Position numbers and translations under genes: made by a program. This document shows positions 7,923 through 17,696 of a stretch of DNA of 64,000 nt, piece after piece. Origin of the DNA: Lachnospiraceae bacterium YSD2013 (GTDB taxonomy: Bacteria; Bacillota; Clostridia; Lachnospirales; Lachnospiraceae); NCBI GenBank assembly GCA_900100895.1, contig FMTX01000013.1, positions 1 through 64,000 on the forward strand. Reading direction: 5' to 3'. The notes under the pieces were generated by a model that was given only the letters and a program-made list of their open reading frames with translations, did no database searches and was not told the origin of the DNA. Positions within the stretch are counted from its first letter, which is position 1. Each line of letters starts with the position of its first letter.

Positions 7923-10900
7923 CTATGCAACTTTTTCTTCTCTGTTGCGGAAATTATCCAGAATTCGCTTGTACAAAGGCTTTTCTTTTTCATAAACTTC
8001 CATCATCTGGTCAACCACTGCTTTCACCTGCTCGTCGGTAGGAGTCGAATAGCTGTACTGTATAACCTTGGCAAGTATCTGATACAGAGTGTTGGTAATT
8101 TCACCAAGCTCCGCCATTTCATTTTTGAAATTTTCGAAGTTTATGTATCCCTTTTCGCAGCAGTAATTCAGTTTTTCAATCATTCTTCGGTTGTGTTCGA
8201 ACAGAGTGAAGTACATTCTATAGTCCAGGCCTACCGAAGTTTCCTTGTAGTTTAATGAATAATCTCTTACTGTCTTGTAGACTTCCACACCGAAATTCTT
8301 TTCTCCGTTTTCTTTCATCGTGTAGAAATCATCCGAGAAGAAACCGTCTTCATACAGATACAATTCCTTGTTTTCTCTTGAATCATTTCCCAATGCGTAA
8401 TCTTCAATCATTGTCACGAAACGCTCCAAGTCAAACTTATATCTGAATTCCTTATTGCAGCTCAGTACATATGTCATCGCGTTATCGTTTCCGAGATATG
8501 CTGTGATAAACTCTTCTTTGTCGATAACAAATTTCGTATACATTCCGCCGACGTTTTCGTAATATGAAACTGTCTCACCGGTGTAGTCAAACACCAATAC
8601 GTCGTGAACCATGTGCTCTTTCATGTAGTACTCTGAGTTCTTCACGTAGTAGTGGTCAAAGTGAAGATAGAGATTGTTTTTATTGCTCAAGGCTTCAAAG
8701 ATGTCATTAAGCAGGTTCTCTCTGTCTTCTTCGGTCACCATTTTTTCCCGGCGCTTTGAAAGGTCCACAATATTTAGTAACGGGAGCTTTCCGAATGTCG
8801 TACCGCTGAAGTACTCGACGGTAGAATGAACATCGGTTTCCACCACTGCATTACCTACAAGCTGAATGTAGTTATTGTTTACCCAATCCTCGTAATCGGG
8901 ATGTTCTCTGATAACCTTGTCAGCAAAAGCATTGTATTGATAAGGCTGAATGTAAAACTCTGTAAATTCCTTCTCAGGAATTGCCTCTTCGCTGTCGTTA
9001 ACCTCTGCTGCGCTGTCTACGAATCTTGCCAGTTCTCTTACTGTAGGGTTGGCAAAGATGTCGCCGACATTTATTGCTTTCTTTAAATTCTCACCGATCT
9101 TGTTGCAAAGAAGTGTTGCCTTAAGTGAGTTGCCGCCTACTTCAAAGTAGTTGTCCTCCGCTCCCACTTCTTCGAGTTCGAGAAGCTCTGCAAACATTGC
9201 TGCGATTGCTTTCTCTGTTTCGGTTTCGGGCTCTACATATTTGGTCTTTACTACTTCATTGTTCTCAGGAAGCTTTCTGTAATCGAGCTTGCCGTTCATG
9301 GTAAGCGGGAATGATTCCACTCTCATGTAGTAGGAAGGAACCATGTAGCTCGGAAGCTTGGTCTTCATCCAGCCGAAGAGTTCGTAAACATCGATTTCTT
9401 CGTCGGATGCAAAGTATGCTTTGAGTTCCTTGCCCTGATAAGCGATTACTGCTGCCTGGCTGATTCCCGGATATTCTCTGAGGACGCTCTCGATACCCGT
9501 AAGCTCGATTCTGAATCCTCTGATCTTGACCTGTGAGTCGATTCTTCCGAGGAAGTCGATGTTTCCGTCGGGAAGGAATCTCGCAAGGTCTCCGGTTCGG
9601 TACATTGTGCCGCCGCCGTATGGGTTGGGCACGAATTTTTCTTCTGTAAGTTTTTCGTTATTTAAATATCCTTTTCCTACGCCTTCACCGGAAGTACAGA
9701 GCTCTCCGTAAATTCCGATTCCGACCATGGAGTTCTTCTGAAGGATGTATACCTGCGTGTTGTCGATGGGTTTGCCGATTGTCATTCTTTCGAAGCCATG
9801 CGGAACCTCATAGACTGTTGTAAATATTGTGTTCTCGGTAGGTCCGTAGACGTTAAGGAGTGTCGTTTCTTTGTTGACTTCCTGGAACTGTCTTACGTGC
9901 TTGTCCGAAAGCTTTTCGCCGCCGACTCTTAAGTGCTTGATGCCTTCAAACATTGTCGGGTCGTCTTCCACGAATTTGTTAAACAATGCGGTTGTCACAA
10001 GGAGTGAGTTCACGCCGTATTTAACGATTCTGTCTCTAAACTTCTTGTGGTCTACGATTATATCCACAGGGATGATTCGTAATGTTGCACCGTTAAGAAG
10101 TGTTCCCCAGATGCTGTGTGCGGAGCCGTCAAAAGCAAGCGAGCAGGAAAGAAGTGCCACATCGTTTTCGTCGTATATACCGCCGACTCTGTCCTGAACC
10201 GTTCTCATGATGTTTCTGTGAGTGATCATCGTAGCCTTGGGATTGCCTGTGGTACCTGATGTATAGAGGTAATACATACAATCAACCGATGTTCTTCCGG
10301 CGGGAGTCACGAATCTGATGTCTTCCGTTCCGTTTAAGAGGCCGTCTCTGTCAATGTATCTGACACCGGTGCTCTTAAACTTGTCTTTGTTTCCGGCAAT
10401 AATAACTTTTGCGTTACAGTTATCAAGCATGTACTTGATTTTCTCAGCCGGCATATCCGATTCAATCGGTACGTAAACCGCTCCGGCCTTTAATGCTGCT
10501 ATGAAAAGTAAGATTGTGTCGGCCGATCTTTCAGCCTCAATCGCTACCGCATCGTTATGTCTTACACCGAGCTTTCTAAGCTCTGCCGCCACTCTGTCGG
10601 TGATTTCGGAAGCTTCTTTGTAGGTTACTTCCTTGGTCTCGTCGCCGATGGCGATCTTGTCGGGGTTCTTTCTTGCATATCTGTCGAAGACTTCGTCTAC
10701 GCATACATTGTTCTCGTAAGGAACGAATGTGTCGTTAAACTCTTTGAGGATTGTTTCTTTTTCCTCTGCATCGATGATTTCGATGTCTTCTGTAAGCGAC
10801 TGCAGGTTATCTTTCATTACGCTTAATGCGCATGCATAGTTGTTAAGGATGCGTTCGGCGGTGTCCTGTAAGAAGAGGTCTGTGCTGTACTCAAGTCCGA

Positions 10901-13900
10901 GTACGTAGTTTTCTTTGTTGACCTGAACTTCCATTGTGAGGTCGAACTTGGCGGTGTCGCCGGTAAGTTCAACGTTCTCTGCGCCAAACTGAGTAAGGAT
11001 GCTTTCTTCTCTCTGGTCTCTGACTGCGAACAGTACATCGAATAAGGGCTCTCTGTCTGTGTTTCTCGGAATTCCGAGTGCGTCAATCATTTCGTAAAGA
11101 GGATATTCCTGATTCTCGAATGCCTTAATGGTCTTCTCGCCGAGGCTCTTAATGAACTCTTCGAGGGTAAGGCCTTCTACCTGAGATACTCTTACGGGGA
11201 TTGTATTTACAAACATTCCGACCGTATCGTTAATCTCTGAGTGAACACGTCCCACAACCGGGGTGCCCACTGTCATATCTTCCTGTCTGGTGTACATCTT
11301 AAGAAGCATGAACCACGCTGCCATAAGTACTGCATATTCGGTTACGTGACACTTCTCTGCGATATACTTGATATCTTCGGAAGTAATGCTCTTTTTGATG
11401 GTGTTGCCTGCGTATGTTTTTCTTTTGCCTCGTTCGAAGTCGTAAGGTAAATCAAGAGGTGTGACTTCGTCGGCAAATTCTTTTAACCAGTATTCTTTTT
11501 CCTTCTCAAAGTCGTAGGTCTTAAGCCATTCGCTGTAGTCCTTGTACTGGAACTTCTGCTCGGGAAGCTCGCCGCCTCTGTACAGTGTGAGAAGGTCTTT
11601 CATGATTATGGTAGTCGAAGCGCCGTCTGCGATGCTGTGGTGCATATCCATAAGGAGGTAAGTAACGGATTTGTCCACAAGAATCGCAGCTCGGAAAGGT
11701 AATTCTTTCTCAAGGTCGAAGGGTGCCAGGAATTTTTCCCATACTTCGTCAAAAGGTGTGTTTGCATAAACTGTTACCTCGATGTTTTCGTCGGTAACGT
11801 TTTGGAAAAATGCTTCGTCCTTGATGTAGAATTTGGTTCTTAATGCTTCGTGTCTTCTGACTAATTCTTTGACCGCACCGGTGAGCTTCTCGATGTCCAT
11901 CTTCTCCTTAAAGCTGAGTACGATGGGGATGTTGTACTGAGTTGTCTCGGGGTTGGTCTTCTGAAGGATAAACATTCGCTTCTGCACGGAAGACATTTCG
12001 TATTCGTCCTTAACTTCTGCCTTGGGAATTGCTACAACCGCACGACCTTCGGTCTTGATGATGCCTAAGATCTTGGCAGGTGTTCTCTCTTCCATGATGT
12101 GGCGAAGTTCAATTCTCTGTCCGAATACTTCTTCGATTTCGTTGGCAAGTCTTACTGCCATAAGGGAGTTACCGCCGAGTTCGATGAAGTCATCTTCCAT
12201 ACCTATGTTGTCAATGTCCAGAATTCGTTCAAATGCGTTTACGATTTTCTTTTCGTCTTCGCTTACGGGTGCTACGTACTGTCTCTTGATGGGTTCCGCG
12301 ATATCGGGCAGTTTCTTGTAATCGGTCTTTCCGTTGATGTTTACGGGGATTTCGTCAAGCTGCATGTAATATCTGGGTACCATGTAGTCCGGAAGCTTTT
12401 CTTTGAGAATGTCGAAGATTTCGGTGTTATCCATTTCTTCGGATGCTACGTAGTAAGCTTTAATCTTCTTCTCGCCGTCGATGACGGTTACGCATGATAC
12501 GATGTTGTCGATTTCCTGTACTTTCTTGGAAATCTCTTCGGGCTCGATTCTGAAGCCTCTTATCTTAACCTGGTGATCGATTCTTCCTGCGAATTCGATT
12601 TCACCGTTTGGTAAAAATCTTGCTTTGTCACCGGTGCGATATAATACTCCCGCTCCGAAAGGATTCTTAACAAAGACCTTTTTGGTAAGCTCCTCATTCT
12701 TGTAGTAGCCTCTTGCTACGCCTTCACCGCCGGTAACAAGCTCGCCGTATACTCCGATGGGGGCAAGTTCGCCGCCGTTCATGATGTATACAGTACTGTT
12801 GGTAATAGGTTTTCCGAGTGTAATTCTGTTAAGGTCAACTTCGCCGAAGGTTGTAAATGTAGTGTTCTCGGTAGGTCCGTACACGTTCATAAACTTTGTG
12901 TTCGGGTGGTTGTCCATAAATAACTTTGCATGCTTCTCGGACATTTTTTCGCCGCCTGTTGCAAGCTCACGAAGTGTTCCGAGAATGGTGGGATCGCTGT
13001 CCATAAGCTGGTTAAACAAAGCTGTTGTAATGAACATCGTGTTGATGTCGTAGCGTCTTGTAAACTCTTCGAGCTTCTGAGCCGTCATCATGTCGTCGGT
13101 GTCCATTAAAGCAAGTGTTCCGCCGTTAAGGAGTGTGCCCCAGATTTCAAGTGTTGATGCATCGAAGGCCATTGAGCTTCCGGACATCATTCTTGTGGTC
13201 TCGTCAAGCTGCATGTAGTTGGTGTTCTTGACAAGTCTTACGATACCCTTCTGAAGTACTACGCAGGCCTTAGGTTCGCCTGAGGTTCCGGAGGTGTACA
13301 TCATGTATGCCACTTCGCGGTTTTCTTTCTTGTTGGGTAATATCTTTTCGCCAAAGAACCTGTTCTCGCCCTTGGGATCGAGCACTGCTACCGCATCGGA
13401 GTTCTCGATGATGTACTTGATGCGCTCCGGAGGGTTGTGAGGATCGAGGGGGATGTATACTCCGCCGAGCTTAAGGATTGCGATGATGTAAGCAATCGTC
13501 TTGACTTCCTTGTAAGCCAGGAAGCATACGTTGTGTCCTTCGCTGATTCCGTGACTCTTAAGTTCCGTTGCATATTCGTCGGATAACTTATCGAGTTCTT
13601 TATATGTGTAGCTTTCGTCGTAGTAACGAAGAGCTATGTTGTCAGGGTACTTATCAACCGCTTCCTTGAAGAGTTCGCTGACGGTCTTGTCACCGGGGTA
13701 ATCCCTTAAGGTGTCGTTGAACTTTTTGGTGATGATAGCAGTATCTTTCTTGGATACCATGCCGACTTCCGCAACGGGCTTGTTAAGGTTCTTGGGAAGT
13801 TCGGTCATTACTCTTTCGATACAATCAGCCAGGCGGGCGATTTCTTCCTCGCCGTAGATGCTTGTGTTGTAAGTAATGTTCCATTCAAGCTTATTGGTGT

Positions 13901-16316
13901 TATTGATTACGAAGCTGATATCGTAGTTGGTATCGTCTCTTAAGTTCTCGGACTTAATTCCGTCAAGGTTGTCCATGAGTGCATCTGCGTTCATAAAGTT
14001 TTCGTAAGCGTAGATGATTCTGATGGGATTATTGCCAATCTCTCTGATGATCTGGGACAAAGAACAATACTCATACTTGTTGCTGTTAATGTCGTTTTCT
14101 TTGACCTTCTCAAGGAGTTCTCTTACGGTGTAGCCTTCGTTCTTAACTCGTACGGGAAGAGTGTTTACGAATAAACCTACTTCGCGCTCCACTCCGTCTA
14201 CCGTAAGGTCTCGTCCTGAGGTAACCTTGCCGAATACCACGTCGTCGCTGCAGTTGTACTTCTGAAGTACGATGCCGAGTGTAGCTTCGATGATGGTGTT
14301 AACCGTTGTGCCGAGGCTGTTTGCAAGCTTCTGAACGGATTTCTGAACCTTGTCGGACAATACTTTCGTGAATCTTTCTTTGGCATTTCCCTGATCCTTC
14401 GCGGGATTGATGGGAGTGATGTAAGTATCGTCGTCGTAATCTGAAAGGTACTCGCTCCAGAACTTCATGCCGGCCTTGATGTCTCTTGTATAGAGCTTAT
14501 TGATGTGACGCTCGTAACTGTCTGTGGGTCTGTAGTCGATGTCTTCGCCGTAGAGAAGGTTCTCGTAATACTGGTGGAAGTCACCGAATACTACCGGAAG
14601 GCTCCAGCCATCCATAAGGATGTGGTGGAAGTTCCAAATCATTTCCATTGTCTTGTAGTTGTTAAGAATCGTTACTGCGAAGAGAGGACTGTCCTCGAGG
14701 TCGAGAGCTCTGTTAAGATCTCTTTCCACGTATTCGTTAACAAGTTCCTCTGTGATGTCGCCGTTAACTTCTACCACCTCAACGATGGGTTTTCTGTTCT
14801 TAAGCACTACCTGCATGGGCTCTGTGACTTTCTTGTACACGATTGATGTACGAAGAGCCGCATACTTGTCGGAAACCACATTTATTGCTTCTTCTGCAAG
14901 TTCTGCATCCATATAGAATCCCATGTGGATACGGTACTGCATCTTATATTCGTTGTTGCCCGCCTTTTCAAGAGAGTGATATAACATACCCTTCTGAACG
15001 TCCTGGAGGCGGTAAATTCTTTCTACGTTGTCTGCGCCGAACTTTTCGATGATGGCTGCCTTGTCCTTGGCGGTGCCGCCGGCGTTACCGTAGTTTTTGT
15101 CTGTCTTAATTTCGGGATTGTTGATTGCCGTAATGAGTTCGCCCATAAGTTCGGGAGTTCCCTCTTCGCGGCTTAACTTAAGGCCGTATCCGTCGGCTTC
15201 TTCCGAAACCTCTAAGAATACCTGCTCTTTAATCTCTCGCTCGCAAGTTACTTCGGGAGCCGAGAAGCCTTCCGATTCTGCTGCCTTACTACCCGGTATA
15301 TACTCAAAGCCGCAGCTGCAAGAATCGTCGTTATATTCACAGTAGTGGTTATTCTGTGCAGAAACTTCTTCATAGTTTAAATATTCCTCTTTCCCGAATG
15401 TGTATGTTGAAGGTGCTTCAAAATTGCCTATGGTGTCAGAGAAATCCGCAAGATCGTCGGGATATACTCTGTTTGAATTGTAGAAGTGAAGAGTGATATC
15501 ATCCGAGTCAAAGTTCTCTGCCATAATTTCCTGGAAGGCTCTGAAGATGTCGGATACGGATTTTTCCTTACCGATCTTTTCCTGCTCGGAAGTCGTCTCG
15601 CGGGGCTTAACCGGAGCACTTTCTTTGTCCGAAATCTCGTTAAAGAACTTGTAGTTCTCGCTAAGCTTTTCTCTTAAGCTGTCCCAGTAAAAGAAAGGTG
15701 CTGCCGCTTCGATTTCGCCGCTCTCGCCCTGTTCTTTGATTGTGGTGTAAAGCTTAGTAAATCTTTCGTAGATTACATTAAGTGAATGGAAGTCGCTTAA
15801 GTTAACGTCTGCAGTCACCGTAATCTTTGTTCCGTTTTCAGCTTCTTCTGTCGCAAATGTGAAGCTCTTGTTGTCGCTTTCCAAATATTCGTCGTAAGAT
15901 AAGATTGTTACGCTGCTATCTTCTCTTACCGCTCTCAAAATGCTGTTGGTCTCGATTAATGCCTTGAGAGTCTTTTCATATGTTTCTGTGTCAAAACCGT
16001 TTATGTCGAAAGAAAGAGTGTTGTAACCGTCTGCTACATCGAAGCTTAATTCGTGGGTTCCTGCGTTGTAAGGTGCCCAGAGCTCAAGGTTCTTCTTCTT
16101 TCCTTTTTCGATCAGTTTCTCAATCGAGCTGTTTGACAGAATGTCTTCCATGGAGATGTCGTATCCAAGTTTTCTGGCTTCGGCAACCAAGTGCATGGCC
16201 TTTACGGAATCACCGCCCATTTCCAAGAAATTTTTTCCGTCTGCCGATGAAGCGCCCTTGTTGCTCTTTAAAACCGTATCAAACAGCTTACTTAATTCGT
16301 CATAGCTTTCTTTCAT
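7923..16316 (-). CDS. Two-module non-ribosomal peptide synthetase with N-terminal carrier domain and unusual C-terminal domain
   Basis: This 2797-residue protein reads as follows. A carrier domain (GGDSVKAM, S37) is followed by a short C-domain-like remnant without HHxxxDG (about 80-240) and an acidic linker. Then come C1 (HHILMDG, HH at 564-565), A1 (YTSGTSGEPKA near 1006), T1 (GGNSL, S1384), C2 (HHSIADG, HH at 1559-1560), A2 (YTSGTTGNPKA near 2017) and T2 (GGNSL, S2397). About 360 residues follow that are not a thioesterase, reductase or terminal C domain. That tail holds LYLHFDHYYVKNSEYYMKEH and HMVHDVLVFDY, loosely recalling BtrH-like acyl-transfer proteins. Hand-read ten-residue specificity codes are DALFAGVTFK (A1) and DGHLRGVIFK (A2); neither was matched to a substrate. 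The first carrier lacks its own A domain and may receive the PKS acyl chain from the ACP. Confidence 0.93.
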   Translation of the reverse strand: MKESYDELSKLFDTVLKSNKGASSADGKNFLEMGGDSVKAMHLVAEARKLGYDISMEDILSNSSIEKLIEKGKKKNLELWAPYNAGTHELSFDVADGYNTLSFDINGFDTETYEKTLKALIETNSILRAVREDSSVTILSYDEYLESDNKSFTFATEEAENGTKITVTADVNLSDFHSLNVIYERFTKLYTTIKEQGESGEIEAAAPFFYWDSLREKLSENYKFFNEISDKESAPVKPRETTSEQEKIGKEKSVSDIFRAFQEIMAENFDSDDITLHFYNSNRVYPDDLADFSDTIGNFEAPSTYTFGKEEYLNYEEVSAQNNHYCEYNDDSCSCGFEYIPGSKAAESEGFSAPEVTCEREIKEQVFLEVSEEADGYGLKLSREEGTPELMGELITAINNPEIKTDKNYGNAGGTAKDKAAIIEKFGADNVERIYRLQDVQKGMLYHSLEKAGNNEYKMQYRIHMGFYMDAELAEEAINVVSDKYAALRTSIVYKKVTEPMQVVLKNRKPIVEVVEVNGDITEELVNEYVERDLNRALDLEDSPLFAVTILNNYKTMEMIWNFHHILMDGWSLPVVFGDFHQYYENLLYGEDIDYRPTDSYERHINKLYTRDIKAGMKFWSEYLSDYDDDTYITPINPAKDQGNAKERFTKVLSDKVQKSVQKLANSLGTTVNTIIEATLGIVLQKYNCSDDVVFGKVTSGRDLTVDGVEREVGLFVNTLPVRVKNEGYTVRELLEKVKENDINSNKYEYCSLSQIIREIGNNPIRIIYAYENFMNADALMDNLDGIKSENLRDDTNYDISFVINNTNKLEWNITYNTSIYGEEEIARLADCIERVMTELPKNLNKPVAEVGMVSKKDTAIITKKFNDTLRDYPGDKTVSELFKEAVDKYPDNIALRYYDESYTYKELDKLSDEYATELKSHGISEGHNVCFLAYKEVKTIAYIIAILKLGGVYIPLDPHNPPERIKYIIENSDAVAVLDPKGENRFFGEKILPNKKENREVAYMMYTSGTSGEPKACVVLQKGIVRLVKNTNYMQLDETTRMMSGSSMAFDASTLEIWGTLLNGGTLALMDTDDMMTAQKLEEFTRRYDINTMFITTALFNQLMDSDPTILGTLRELATGGEKMSEKHAKLFMDNHPNTKFMNVYGPTENTTFTTFGEVDLNRITLGKPITNSTVYIMNGGELAPIGVYGELVTGGEGVARGYYKNEELTKKVFVKNPFGAGVLYRTGDKARFLPNGEIEFAGRIDHQVKIRGFRIEPEEISKKVQEIDNIVSCVTVIDGEKKIKAYYVASEEMDNTEIFDILKEKLPDYMVPRYYMQLDEIPVNINGKTDYKKLPDIAEPIKRQYVAPVSEDEKKIVNAFERILDIDNIGMEDDFIELGGNSLMAVRLANEIEEVFGQRIELRHIMEERTPAKILGIIKTEGRAVVAIPKAEVKDEYEMSSVQKRMFILQKTNPETTQYNIPIVLSFKEKMDIEKLTGAVKELVRRHEALRTKFYIKDEAFFQNVTDENIEVTVYANTPFDEVWEKFLAPFDLEKELPFRAAILVDKSVTYLLMDMHHSIADGASTTIIMKDLLTLYRGGELPEQKFQYKDYSEWLKTYDFEKEKEYWLKEFADEVTPLDLPYDFERGKRKTYAGNTIKKSITSEDIKYIAEKCHVTEYAVLMAAWFMLLKMYTRQEDMTVGTPVVGRVHSEINDTVGMFVNTIPVRVSQVEGLTLEEFIKSLGEKTIKAFENQEYPLYEMIDALGIPRNTDREPLFDVLFAVRDQREESILTQFGAENVELTGDTAKFDLTMEVQVNKENYVLGLEYSTDLFLQDTAERILNNYACALSVMKDNLQSLTEDIEIIDAEEKETILKEFNDTFVPYENNVCVDEVFDRYARKNPDKIAIGDETKEVTYKEASEITDRVAAELRKLGVRHNDAVAIEAERSADTILLFIAALKAGAVYVPIESDMPAEKIKYMLDNCNAKVIIAGNKDKFKSTGVRYIDRDGLLNGTEDIRFVTPAGRTSVDCMYYLYTSGTTGNPKATMITHRNIMRTVQDRVGGIYDENDVALLSCSLAFDGSAHSIWGTLLNGATLRIIPVDIIVDHKKFRDRIVKYGVNSLLVTTALFNKFVEDDPTMFEGIKHLRVGGEKLSDKHVRQFQEVNKETTLLNVYGPTENTIFTTVYEVPHGFERMTIGKPIDNTQVYILQKNSMVGIGIYGELCTSGEGVGKGYLNNEKLTEEKFVPNPYGGGTMYRTGDLARFLPDGNIDFLGRIDSQVKIRGFRIELTGIESVLREYPGISQAAVIAYQGKELKAYFASDEEIDVYELFGWMKTKLPSYMVPSYYMRVESFPLTMNGKLDYRKLPENNEVVKTKYVEPETETEKAIAAMFAELLELEEVGAEDNYFEVGGNSLKATLLCNKIGENLKKAINVGDIFANPTVRELARFVDSAAEVNDSEEAIPEKEFTEFYIQPYQYNAFADKVIREHPDYEDWVNNNYIQLVGNAVVETDVHSTVEYFSGTTFGKLPLLNIVDLSKRREKMVTEEDRENLLNDIFEALSNKNNLYLHFDHYYVKNSEYYMKEHMVHDVLVFDYTGETVSYYENVGGMYTKFVIDKEEFITAYLGNDNAMTYVLSCNKEFRYKFDLERFVTMIEDYALGNDSRENKELYLYEDGFFSDDFYTMKENGEKNFGVEVYKTVRDYSLNYKETSVGLDYRMYFTLFEHNRRMIEKLNYCCEKGYINFENFKNEMAELGEITNTLYQILAKVIQYSYSTPTDEQVKAVVDQMMEVYEKEKPLYKRILDNFRNREEKVA

Positions 16317-16339
16317 GTTTCCTCACCCATTATTGTCTG

Positions 16340-16981
16340 TTACATTACCAATTGTTTATCATGCATTACTACCAGTTCTTCTACCGGTTTCTTTCTTGCC
16401 CTGCCGTAAGGGACATCTTCTTTGTATCCAAGTGCCAGGGAAGAAGCGAATTCATATTCGTCAAGATTGATTACGTCTTCAAAATATGATTTGCAGAAGT
16501 TCATGGCGTAAGATATTTCCGAAATACAAACGGCTCCGAGTTTAAGTTCTTCCGCCGCAAGAAGCATATTCTCAATTACTGTTCCTACCGAAATTACGGA
16601 TTGCATTTGGTTCTGATGCTCTATGTATTCCAAATAGCTTTCGGGTACTTCCATCGGAAGTCTTTCTGCCTTAAAAAATGTGTTCTTCTTTACGAAAAGG
16701 AAGAAGTTTACGGGAGCGTCTCTTAAGATTCTTGCGCTTCTTTTTCCGCTTCCCATCGGGATACCCCATTTGGAGTACCGGTTCATCTCGGAAAGAATTG
16801 CTTCCGAAGCTTCCTTAACCTTTTCATCTTTAATTACTACGATTTTGTAACCCTGCGTGTTGTGTGCAGTCGGAGCAGCTACGCCTGCCTCAAGAATTGT
16901 TCTTATATCCTTATCTTCAAGGGGCTTGTCCTGAAAGCATCTGCAGCTGCTTCGTGTATATATAGTTTCCAATGCACTCAT
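16340..16981 (-). CDS. Nitroreductase-family flavoprotein
   Basis: This 213-residue protein has the nitroreductase-fold N-terminus (YTRSSCRCFQDKPLEDKDIRTILEAG with AAPTAHNTQ, about 8-44), where FMN binds. It also has the helix VIENMLLAAEELKLGAVCI. Such proteins reduce or oxidise small molecules using FMN. In biosynthetic clusters they can act as enoyl reductases or as oxidases on carrier-bound intermediates. It sits between the ketoreductase and the NRPS, 23 nt from the latter. The reaction here is not known. Confidence 0.8.
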   Translation of the reverse strand: MSALETIYTRSSCRCFQDKPLEDKDIRTILEAGVAAPTAHNTQGYKIVVIKDEKVKEASEAILSEMNRYSKWGIPMGSGKRSARILRDAPVNFFLFVKKNTFFKAERLPMEVPESYLEYIEHQNQMQSVISVGTVIENMLLAAEELKLGAVCISEISYAMNFCKSYFEDVINLDEYEFASSLALGYKEDVPYGRARKKPVEELVVMHDKQLVM

Positions 16982-16985
16982 TCCT

Positions 16986-17696
16986 TTAAATCAATCCTCC
17001 GTCAACCACTATCGTCTGTCCGGTAATATATGAAGCGTCGTCGCTTGCAAGGAAGGCAACTGTCTTGGCGATTTCTCTTGCCTGGCCGAGACGTCTCATG
17101 GGGATGGTCTTTGCTCTTTCTTTGAGCTCCATCTGGTTCATGTTGGCTGTCATTTCGGTTTCGATGAAGCCGGGAGCCACTGCGTTAACTCTGATCCTTC
17201 TTCTTCCCATTTCCTTGGCTGCGGTCTGTGTAAGGCTTACGATGCCGGCCTTGGATGCCGAGTAGTTGGCCTGTCCTGCACCGGGTCTTAATCCTGCCAC
17301 GGAGCTTACATTGACGATTACGCCGCCCTTCTGCTCCAGCATTACGGGTAAGATTGCCTTAGTTGCGTTGAAGCATCCGTAGAGGTTGGTCTGGATTACC
17401 TTGTCCCAGTTTTCGTCGGTCATTAACATGAGTAATCCGTCGCTTGTGACGCCGGCGTTGTTGACAAGAATGTCAATTCCGCCGAGGTCTTCTTTAACGC
17501 TTCCGATAACCTGCTTAACCTCTTCGGCATCGCTTACGTTTAAGTGATAGAACTTGCACTTGTCGCTCTCTACGGGGCGGCTGTTGTATGTTGCCGCTAC
17601 GGTTGCGCCTTCATTTACAAATTCATCCACGATGGCTGCACCGATTCCTCTCGATGCGCCTGTTACCAATACTTTTTTACCTGCAAATCTTCCCAT
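16986..17696 (-). CDS. 3-oxoacyl-ACP reductase (FabG-like SDR)
   Basis: This 236-residue short-chain dehydrogenase has the NADP-binding motif [12 protein letters not shown] (about 11-22), the NNAG motif (ILVNNAGV) and the catalytic Ser-Tyr-Lys set in VNVSSVAG and YSASKAG. It reduces 3-ketoacyl-ACP to 3-hydroxyacyl-ACP. It directly abuts the chain-length-factor gene, forming a KS-CLF-KR core of a reducing type II PKS. Confidence 0.92.
   Translation of the reverse strand: MGRFAGKKVLVTGASRGIGAAIVDEFVNEGATVAATYNSRPVESDKCKFYHLNVSDAEEVKQVIGSVKEDLGGIDILVNNAGVTSDGLLMLMTDENWDKVIQTNLYGCFNATKAILPVMLEQKGGVIVNVSSVAGLRPGAGQANYSASKAGIVSLTQTAAKEMGRRRIRVNAVAPGFIETEMTANMNQMELKERAKTIPMRRLGQAREIAKTVAFLASDDASYITGQTIVVDGGLI

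Noticed and set aside
12099-12497. Plus-strand open frame inside the NRPS gene
   Set aside because: It is antisense to the A1/T1 boundary with no signals; similar frames occur all along the NRPS gene.
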